Origin: an uncultured Alistipes sp.
Lineage (GTDB): Bacteria; Bacteroidota; Bacteroidia; Bacteroidales; Rikenellaceae
Assembly (NCBI GenBank): GCA_910576555.1
Contig: CAJTIY010000010.1
Span: forward strand, 1 to 56,565
Direction of reading: 5' to 3'
DNA: 56,565 nucleotides
A program made the position numbers and the translations under genes. Under the pieces are notes generated by a model, which saw only the letters and a list, made by a program, of their open reading frames with translations, ran no database searches and was not told the DNA's origin. Positions within the stretch are counted from its first letter, which is position 1; every line of letters begins with the position of its first letter. Positions 50,821 to 56,565 of this stretch are shown one piece after another.

Positions 50821-51876
50821 ATGCCGCGCCTGCTCCGATACCTCTTGCCACCGCTCGTCGCCCTGCTCGCGGCGGGCTGCATGAAGTGGGACTACGGCCG
50901 CACGGAGGCGGTCGCGCTGCCCGAGCACGGGCTGTTCGTCGTCTGCGAAGGCAACTACAAATTCGGCAACGCCACGCTGGCCTTCTACGACCCCGCGACG
51001 GGCAGCGTCGCGACGGAGGTTTTCCTGCGCGCCAACGGCTTCAAGCTGGGCGACACGGCACAGTCGATGGTCGTGCGCGACGGGGTGGGCTGGATCGTGG
51101 TCAACACCTCGCGGGTCGTCTTCGCGGTCGACCCCGCCACGATGAAGGAGCGGGGCCGCATCACGGGCTTCACCTCGCCCCGCTACATCCACTTCGTCAA
51201 CGACAGGAAGGCCTACGTCACGCAGATCTGGGATCCGCGCATCGCCGTCGTCGATCCCCGCCGTTTCGAAATCACGGGCTACATCGACTGCCCCGGCATG
51301 ACCTTCGAGACCGGCTCGACAGAGCGCATGGTGCAGTACGGCGATCTGCTGTTCGTCAACTGCTGGAGCTACCAGAACCGCGTACTCGCGATCGACACCC
51401 GAACGGACCGCGTGGTCGACGCGATCGAAACGGGCATCCAGCCCAACTCGATGGCGCTGGACGCCTACGGCAAACTATGGGTGCTCTGCGACGGCGGTTA
51501 CGAAGGGAGCCCCTCCGGGTACGAGGCCCCCTCGCTGCTGCGCATCGACGCCGCGACGCGCGCGGTCGAACGGCGCTTCCTCCTGCCCGAAGGGGCGGCC
51601 TCGGAGCTGACCCTCCACGGCGACGAGCTCTACTGGCTCGACGACGCCGTGTGGCGCATGAAGGTCACCGACGAGGCGCCGCCCACAGCACCGCTCATCG
51701 AGAGCCGCCGCACGCACTACTACGGCCTGACCGTCGACCCCGCATCGGGCGAGATCTATCTGGCCGACGCCATCGACTACCAACAGGCGGGCATCGTCTA
51801 TCGCTACACGCGCGACGGCGAACCGCTCGATCGTTTCTACACGGGCATCACGCCCGGCTCCTTCTGCTGGAAATGA
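50821..51876 (+). CDS. btuG: BtuG-like cobalamin-binding beta-propeller lipoprotein
   Basis: A 351-residue lipoprotein with lipobox LAAGC (Cys20). The mature part is a beta-propeller of repeated blades such as FVVCEGNYKFGNATLAFYDPATG, RYIHFVNDRKAYVTQIWDPRIAVVDPR, GDLLFVNCWSYQNRVLAIDTRTDRV, IQPNSMALDAYGKLWVLCDGGY and HYYGLTVDPASGEIYLADA. This matches the DUF5074/YncE-like proteins that include BtuG, the surface B12-binding partner of BtuB in gut Bacteroides. The riboswitch upstream and TonB receptor downstream (4-base ATGA overlap) support the role. Affinity and ligand range are unknown here. Confidence 0.85.
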   Translation: MPRLLRYLLPPLVALLAAGCMKWDYGRTEAVALPEHGLFVVCEGNYKFGNATLAFYDPATGSVATEVFLRANGFKLGDTAQSMVVRDGVGWIVVNTSRVVFAVDPATMKERGRITGFTSPRYIHFVNDRKAYVTQIWDPRIAVVDPRRFEITGYIDCPGMTFETGSTERMVQYGDLLFVNCWSYQNRVLAIDTRTDRVVDAIETGIQPNSMALDAYGKLWVLCDGGYEGSPSGYEAPSLLRIDAATRAVERRFLLPEGAASELTLHGDELYWLDDAVWRMKVTDEAPPTAPLIESRRTHYYGLTVDPASGEIYLADAIDYQQAGIVYRYTRDGEPLDRFYTGITPGSFCWK

Positions 51877-54026
51877 TGCGCCGAATGCTCCATAGCCTCC
51901 TCGCCGCCGCAGCGCTCGGCACGGCCGTCCCCCTCGCGGCGCAGCCCGCGCAGGAAGCGCAAGGCGCCGCGCCGCAAACCGCGACGACGCCCGCCCCCGA
52001 CGCTACGACGGAGGCGCCCCGCAAGCGGATCGACATTCGCGAAGTGGCGATCTACGGCCGCCGTCCGCTCAAGGAAACGGGGATCCAGCGGACCGTGATC
52101 GACTCGACGGCGCTGCACGAAAACATCGCCCGGTCGATCGCCGACGTGCTGGCTTTCAACTCTTCGATCTTCGTCAAGAATCACGGCCGCGCCACGCTCT
52201 CCACCGTCTCGTTCCGCGGTACGTCGGCTTCGCATACGCAGGTGACGTGGAACGGCATGCGCATCAACTCGCCGATGCTGGGCACCACCGACTTCTCGAT
52301 GATCCCCGCCCACTTCATCGACGACGCCTCGCTGCTGCACGGCACCTCGTCGGTCACCGAGACGGGCGGCGGACTGGGCGGCGCCGTGAAGCTCGCCACG
52401 GCCCCCGTCCGCGAGCGGGGCTTCGGCCTCCGGTACGTGCAGGGCATCGGGTCGTTCCGCACCTTCGACGAGTTCCTGCGTTTGACCTACGGCAACGACC
52501 GCTGGCAGTCGTCGACCCGCATCGCGCTCGCGACCTCGCCCAACGACTACCCCTACCGCAACCGCGACAAGAAGGAGAACATCTACGACGACGACCGGAA
52601 CATCGTCGGCACCTACCACCCCGTCGAGCGCAATCGCAGCGGCGTCTACCGCGATCTGCACCTCTTGCAGGAGCTCTACTACGACACCGGGCGCGGCGAC
52701 CGGCTGGGGCTCAACGCATGGTATGTCGACTCCTACCGCGAATTGCCGCAGCTGACCGTGGAGTACGGCGACCAGAGCCGCTTCGAGAACTACCAGCGCG
52801 AACACACGCTGCGCAGCCTCCTCTCGTGGGAGCGGCTGCGCAGCCGCTGGAAGCTCAGCCTGCGTGCCGGCTACATCCATTCGCGCACGAGCTACGACTA
52901 CCGCACCGACCGCGGCAACGGCGTCATGGCGCAGATGATCCGCTCGCGCAACCGCACCGACACCTTCTTCGCCAAAGCCGACGGGGAGTGGTCGGCGGGC
53001 GAGCGGTGGTTCCTGACGGCCGGCATCGCCGCCTACCAGCATCTGGTCCATAGCATCGACCGCACGGTGAGCGCCCCGACGGAGGGCGCCGCCGACGGCT
53101 CGGAGCGTCGCGTCGCCATCGGCTACCGCAAGGGGCGCACCGAGCTTTCGGCCTTCGCGTCGGCGAAGTGGCGCCCCACGGAGCGGCTCGGGCTCTCGCT
53201 CGTCGTCCGCGAAGAGTCCTACGGCACCGAGTGGGCCGCCCCCATACCGGCGCTGTTCGCCGACTGGCTGCTCACACGCCGCGGCAACCTGCTGCTCAAG
53301 GCCTCCGTCTCGCGCAACTACCGTTTTCCGACGCTCAACGACCGCTACTTCCAGCCGGGCGGCAACCCCGACCTGCGGCCCGAAAGCGGATTCACCTACG
53401 ATGCGGGCATCTCGTTCGCCACGAATCCGGAGAAAAGCTGGAGCCTCAAGGGGAGCGCCGCATGGTTCGACGCGCGCATCGACGACTGGATCCTCTGGCT
53501 TCCGACCGTCAAGGGATTCTACTCGCCCGTCAACGTCAAACGCGTGCACGCCTACGGCATCGAACTGCAGGCGACGCTCGATGCGGCCCTCGCCCGCGAG
53601 TGGCAGCTGACACTCGACGGCCACGCCTCGTGGACCCCCTCGATCAACGAGGGCGATCCGATGAGCGAGGGCGACCGCTCCGTCGGCAAGCAGCTGGTCT
53701 ACGTGCCCGAGTACACGGCATCGCTCACCGGCTCACTCCGCTTCCGCACATGGAGCCTGCTCTACAAATGGTGCTACTACAGCGAACGTTACACGATGAC
53801 GAGCAACGACCGCACGCTCACGGGCTACCTCCCGCCCTACTTCATGAACGGCGTCACGCTCGAGAAGCGGTTCGCATTCCGCCGCCTCGACCTTTCGCTC
53901 AAAGGCTCGGTCGAAAATCTGTTCGACGAGGAGTATCTTTCGGTCCTCTCGCGCCCGATGCCGGGCATCCACTTCGAGTTCTTCGTCGGCATCACGCCCA
54001 AATGGGGCAAAAAAGCGGGAAAATAG
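51873..54026 (+). CDS. btuB: TonB-dependent receptor, BtuB-like
   Basis: A 717-residue outer-membrane receptor. Signal peptide ends near PLAAQ (about residue 24), then an Ala/Pro-rich linker, a possible TonB box in IDIREVAIYGRR, a plug domain (VIDSTALHENIARSIADVLAFNSSIFVKNHGRATLSTVSFRG, GGGLGGAVKL) and a barrel with ASVSRNYRFPTLNDRYFQPGGNPDLRPE, and SVENLFDEEYL near the end. Unlike SusC-type receptors it has no N-terminal carboxypeptidase-like domain. Position behind the B12 riboswitch and BtuG-like gene points to cobalamin transport. It starts at ATG 51873, overlapping the upstream stop. Confidence 0.9.
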   Translation: MMRRMLHSLLAAAALGTAVPLAAQPAQEAQGAAPQTATTPAPDATTEAPRKRIDIREVAIYGRRPLKETGIQRTVIDSTALHENIARSIADVLAFNSSIFVKNHGRATLSTVSFRGTSASHTQVTWNGMRINSPMLGTTDFSMIPAHFIDDASLLHGTSSVTETGGGLGGAVKLATAPVRERGFGLRYVQGIGSFRTFDEFLRLTYGNDRWQSSTRIALATSPNDYPYRNRDKKENIYDDDRNIVGTYHPVERNRSGVYRDLHLLQELYYDTGRGDRLGLNAWYVDSYRELPQLTVEYGDQSRFENYQREHTLRSLLSWERLRSRWKLSLRAGYIHSRTSYDYRTDRGNGVMAQMIRSRNRTDTFFAKADGEWSAGERWFLTAGIAAYQHLVHSIDRTVSAPTEGAADGSERRVAIGYRKGRTELSAFASAKWRPTERLGLSLVVREESYGTEWAAPIPALFADWLLTRRGNLLLKASVSRNYRFPTLNDRYFQPGGNPDLRPESGFTYDAGISFATNPEKSWSLKGSAAWFDARIDDWILWLPTVKGFYSPVNVKRVHAYGIELQATLDAALAREWQLTLDGHASWTPSINEGDPMSEGDRSVGKQLVYVPEYTASLTGSLRFRTWSLLYKWCYYSERYTMTSNDRTLTGYLPPYFMNGVTLEKRFAFRRLDLSLKGSVENLFDEEYLSVLSRPMPGIHFEFFVGITPKWGKKAGK

Positions 54027-54058
54027 AGCCGGCCGGCATATCGGCAGGGAAAAATCGC

Positions 54059-54066
54059 TACCTTTG
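54059..54066 (+). promoter_or_regulatory. -7 box of the M48 protease gene
   Basis: TACCTTTG is an exact match, 38 bases upstream of the ATG. Confidence 0.75.
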
Positions 54067-54104
54067 CCCCGTTGTCACGAACACCCAAAAATCACTTATA
54101 CCCG

Positions 54105-54908
54105 ATGAAATCGCTCGTCATTTGCGCTGCGCTGCTTCTGGGCACGCTTTGCGCGCAACCCTCCGCGGCACAGCTCCGGATCGGAGGCAAGAAAATCAAC
54201 ACCGGAAAACTGCTTCAGGCAGGCAAGGACGCCGCCAAAGCCGCGACCCTCTCCGACAAGGAGATCGCCGAATTGAGCCACGAGGCGGTCGTATGGATGG
54301 ATGCCCACAACCCCGTGGCCGAAGCCGACAACGAATACGCGATCCGGCTCGCACGCCTCACCGAGGGCATCACCGACGCCAACGGCCTGCCGCTCAACTT
54401 CAAGGTCTACCTCGTGATCGACGTCAACGCATTCGCCTGCGGCGACGGGTCGATCCGCGTCTTCTCGTCGCTGATGGACCTGATGACCGACGACGAACTG
54501 ATGGCCATCATCGGCCACGAGATCGGCCACGTCGTCCACGCCGACGTGAAACATGCCATGAAGAACGCCTACCTCGCATCGGCCGCACGCAATGCGGCGG
54601 GCGCCGCCGAGGGCTCCACGCTGGCCAAGCTCTCCGAATCGCAGCTGGGCGACGTGGTGACCGCCTTCACCGACGCGCAGTTCTCGCAGAAACAGGAGTA
54701 CGCGGCCGACGAATACGGATTCAAGTTCTGCGTCGATCACGGTTTCAGCCCCTACGGCATGGCCGAAAGCCTCGAAAAACTCGTCGAGCTGTCGCAGGGC
54801 GCGAAGGCGTCGACCGTACAGAAGATGTTCTCGTCGCACCCCGATAGCGAGAAGCGCGCCGCACGCGTGCGCGCGATGGCCGAGGAGTACGAGGCCGCAC
54901 ACAAATAG
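54105..54908 (+). CDS. M48-family exported metalloprotease
   Basis: A 267-residue exported zinc protease. Signal peptide ends near SAAQ (about residue 23), then a short acidic helical region and the M48 catalytic domain: HEIGH at 138-142, with the third zinc ligand Glu198 in KQEYAADEYG. The ATSLMD-like FSSLMDLMTDDELMAIIGHEIGH helix is typical. C-terminal helices end RVRAMAEEYEAAHK. Family members resemble YcaL/BepA-like periplasmic proteases that clear or mature envelope proteins; role here is inferred. An excellent convergent terminator follows. Confidence 0.9.
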   Translation: MKSLVICAALLLGTLCAQPSAAQLRIGGKKINTGKLLQAGKDAAKAATLSDKEIAELSHEAVVWMDAHNPVAEADNEYAIRLARLTEGITDANGLPLNFKVYLVIDVNAFACGDGSIRVFSSLMDLMTDDELMAIIGHEIGHVVHADVKHAMKNAYLASAARNAAGAAEGSTLAKLSESQLGDVVTAFTDAQFSQKQEYAADEYGFKFCVDHGFSPYGMAESLEKLVELSQGAKASTVQKMFSSHPDSEKRAARVRAMAEEYEAAHK

Positions 54909-54949
54909 CGCAACGACAGCCTCGCACGAGGGCAGCTTGTGCATGAGCA

Positions 54950-54979
54950 AAAAACATCCGGACTCATCCGGATGTTTTT
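54950..54979. terminator. Bidirectional terminator between M48 and Fpg/Nei genes
   Basis: A 13-bp stem AAAAACATCCGGA/TCCGGATGTTTTT with loop CTCA gives a T tract on both strands, ending two convergent genes. Confidence 0.95.
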
Positions 54980-54991
54980 GCTTATACGAGG

Positions 54992-55819
54992 CTATACGAT
55001 TGGCTGGCAATGGGGACAATAGTAGACGGCACCGCCCAGATAGGCCTCCTTCACGATCGGTCCGCCGCAGCGCGGGCAGGGCTCTGCGCAGGTATAGCGT
55101 GAAAGCCGCACGGCATATCCGCCCGGTCTGCCGAAAAGATCCTTTTCGGTATTCCGCCCGCCACGGTCGGTCATCTCCCGCAGCAGGCTTTTCAGCGTCG
55201 TGAAAAGACGCTCCGCATCGGCATCCCCCAGCATCGCAAGCTTGCGCTTGGGATGAATCCCCGCCCGGAAAAGAATATCCTGCAAAACGCCGTTTCCGAC
55301 TCCCGGAATCCGCTGTTCGGTAGCCAGAAAGGCCTTTACCGAAAGGTTCTGCTTCACCGAGGCCCGCAAGCGGGCAAAACAGGCTGCATCGAACCGCTCT
55401 TCCAGCGGCGAACATTTGGTCCGGGCGCACTGATAATAAGGATTGTCCAGATCATCCCGAAAGGCGTGGATCCCGCCGTACATCGCCACCGTCAGGGACA
55501 AAAAACGCCCGTCGTCGAGGGTCATCAACAACTGATATTTGGCCGGAATCGGGTCTTGAGCTCCGTAAAGCCGGAGGTTCACGCCATCCGAAACGGCCAG
55601 ATGCAGGTCATCCTCCAGCAGCACCTCGATAAACGCACCGCGCCCCACCGCCCCGACGATCTTCCGCCCCGACAACAGTTTCGGATATTCGAGCGGATCT
55701 CCCGAATACCATGCGAACTTATGAGGATGGGTGGCATTGAATACATCGGTGACGACACGCCCCGCCAGCGTCTCGCGAATCTGCCGCGCAATAGTCTGCG
55801 ATTCAGGAATTTCGATCAT
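54992..55819 (-). CDS. Fpg/Nei-family DNA glycosylase-like protein without catalytic proline
   Basis: A 275-residue protein of the formamidopyrimidine-DNA glycosylase/endonuclease VIII family. It starts MIEIPESQTIARQI where active enzymes start MPELPE or MPEGPE, so the N-terminal proline nucleophile is replaced by isoleucine while the following Glu is kept. Other family parts are intact: LYGAQDPIPAKYQLLM, the helix-two-turn-helix region with QRIPGVGNGVLQDILFRAGIHPKRK, and a zinc finger with Cys248, Cys251, Cys268, Cys271. Whether it is catalytic is open; glycosylase or lesion-binding activity without the usual Schiff base is possible. Confidence 0.85.
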   Translation of the reverse strand: MIEIPESQTIARQIRETLAGRVVTDVFNATHPHKFAWYSGDPLEYPKLLSGRKIVGAVGRGAFIEVLLEDDLHLAVSDGVNLRLYGAQDPIPAKYQLLMTLDDGRFLSLTVAMYGGIHAFRDDLDNPYYQCARTKCSPLEERFDAACFARLRASVKQNLSVKAFLATEQRIPGVGNGVLQDILFRAGIHPKRKLAMLGDADAERLFTTLKSLLREMTDRGGRNTEKDLFGRPGGYAVRLSRYTCAEPCPRCGGPIVKEAYLGGAVYYCPHCQPIV

Positions 55820-55833
55820 CGGTCAAACGGGAA

Positions 55834-56226
55834 TTAATATACGGAGCGAAAACAAGACCAACGGGTGCGAATGATCTCCCACTGCCCGGTAAGAGTCGCA
55901 CGGTACACTTCCGTGCAGCGCATCCGAAAAAGCGATCCATCACGGCGCGCTTCATAACCGTAAATCAACACGGCGGTAATCGAAGACACCCGCACCACCG
56001 GATCGATCATCTTAAAGTCCGTGATCTCGACCTTCCCCCGGATCGGATCGTAGTAGGCTTCCAGCGCCTCTTTCCCCACAAGTGGGTGTTCCAGAGCCGG
56101 GTCCTCATACACCACGCCGTCGGATGACAAGGCGATAAAGCCATCCGGATCACCGTGGTTCCACTGCTCCAATGCCCGCTTTTCAAGGAGTATGATCTCC
56201 GCTCCGATCGAATCCCTATCGCTCAT
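55834..56226 (-). CDS. NTF2-like (SnoaL/DUF4440-type) protein
   Basis: A 130-residue cone-shaped NTF2-like protein: LEKRALEQWNHGDPDGFIALSSDGVVYEDPALEHPLVGKEALEAYYDPIRGKVEITDFKM, then a hydrophobic strand, RMRCTEVYRATLTGQWEIIRTRWSCF. SnoaL/DUF4440 members range from enzymes to binding proteins; the ligand is unknown. ATG 56226 is preferred because a good promoter lies just upstream and the longer open frame begins with a Cys/Phe-rich stretch. It is 14 bases upstream of the Fpg/Nei gene, so both are probably co-transcribed. Its base composition looks less GC-rich than neighbours. Confidence 0.7.
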   Translation of the reverse strand: MSDRDSIGAEIILLEKRALEQWNHGDPDGFIALSSDGVVYEDPALEHPLVGKEALEAYYDPIRGKVEITDFKMIDPVVRVSSITAVLIYGYEARRDGSLFRMRCTEVYRATLTGQWEIIRTRWSCFRSVY

Positions 56227-56245
56227 AGGCAATACTTTGTCGACT

Positions 56246-56276
56246 CCAAGATAGCGAGAAAAATTCGATTTCCAAA
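56246..56276 (-). promoter_or_regulatory. Promoter of the NTF2-like gene
   Basis: On the minus strand a TTTG -33 box (56273-56276) is 19 bases from TATCTTGG (56246-56253), one mismatch to TAnnTTTG. Confidence 0.75.
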
Positions 56277-56565
56277 TCCCGATATAGAAAAAGCAACAGA
56301 AGCAGAGGATATTCAATGTCCTGCGAGTTTGAATAGATCACCGTCACAGACGACGCTCTCTCACCCGAACTTAAAGGGCGAAGCGATTCGTAGAGACTCT
56401 CACCCTCCTAAAAATGCGCCTGCAATCCGTAGCGCAGCAAAACAGGCAACGCCCGGAGCGAAACTCCGGGCGTTTTCAGCTGAAGGTAGGCGGCAGGGGC
56501 AGCCGGTTTTCGGTCGCGATCGAGGCCGGCTACGGCGCAATCCCTGACTCCGTATCCGTGCGACG
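56277..56565. other. Right-end spacer
   Basis: No gene is recognised in the last 290 bases apart from the terminator at 56448-56476. An open frame crosses it but lacks protein-like composition. Confidence 0.5.
56448..56476 (+). terminator. Rho-independent terminator in the right-end spacer
   Basis: An 11-bp stem AACGCCCGGAG/CTCCGGGCGTT with loop CGAAA ends in four T. No gene in the window ends just before it on the plus strand, so its transcript is unknown. Confidence 0.75.

Noticed and set aside
56340..56430. tRNA-3'-end-like sequence (GATTCG...CACCCTCC)
   Set aside because: No matching acceptor 5' strand or anticodon arm could be placed, so it is not a tRNA; an integration-site remnant cannot be claimed without a second copy.

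Overview
The window reads as a chromosomal segment of a GC-rich member of the Bacteroidota, most likely Rikenellaceae and Alistipes-like. The signs are the TAnnTTTG -7 promoter boxes upstream of many genes, some with a TTTG -33 box 19-20 bases further up. Shine-Dalgarno sequences are almost absent. Typical families are present: a TamL lipoprotein, a BamA plus double Skp cluster, DUF3244, a TPR-HTH lipoprotein regulator and a BtuG-type B12 binder. I infer the genus from gene content and base composition by eye; no search was run. I see no tRNA, rRNA, CRISPR array, intact insertion sequence or prophage.

Layout. 1-2.3 kb: the 3' end of rny (RNase Y), a DUF805 membrane protein and an HD-domain protein. 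2.4-6.2 kb (minus): a DHOD-like flavoprotein, gcvT and a GNAT-like protein. 6.4-10.8 kb (plus): a receiver-PPDK_N hybrid protein and gdhA. 10.9-20.5 kb (minus): the cell-shape cluster mreB, mreC, mreD, mrdA, rodA, extended by a Ca-type P-type ATPase and a PAP2 phosphatase. 20.9-23.3 kb (plus): gpsA-pgi. 23.5-28.1 kb: two lipoproteins, a YebC-family regulator, a start-less gene remnant, and the run VOC protein, TsaC/Sua5, thioesterase. 28.4-33 kb (plus): three exported proteins, two with PEGA-like segments, then a small membrane protein translationally coupled to a TPR-HTH regulator, then a DUF3244 protein. 33.4-36.3 kb (minus): pdxJ, an SGNH hydrolase, a CCA-adding enzyme. 36.4-42 kb (plus): nadK, uppS, bamA and two Skp/OmpH chaperones, that is, envelope assembly. 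42.7 kb: an AraC regulator with a G9 tract at its 3' end. 43.9-48.1 kb (minus): dapF, nitroreductase, tamL. 48.5 kb: an alpha/beta hydrolase. 49.5-54 kb (plus): a cobalamin riboswitch followed by a surface lipoprotein, a BtuG-like beta-propeller and a BtuB-like TonB receptor. 54.1 kb to the end: an M48 protease, an Fpg/Nei-family protein lacking the catalytic proline, and an NTF2-like protein.

Much of the window serves the cell envelope: peptidoglycan elongation (mre/rod, uppS, dapF), outer-membrane protein biogenesis (bamA, skp, tamL) and nutrient uptake (the B12 locus). The items most worth a second look are the receiver-PPDK_N protein without a phosphohistidine domain, the unnamed lipoprotein of the B12 operon, the proline-less Fpg/Nei protein, the G9 tracts and repeats around bamA and the AraC gene, and the exported PEGA-like cluster.
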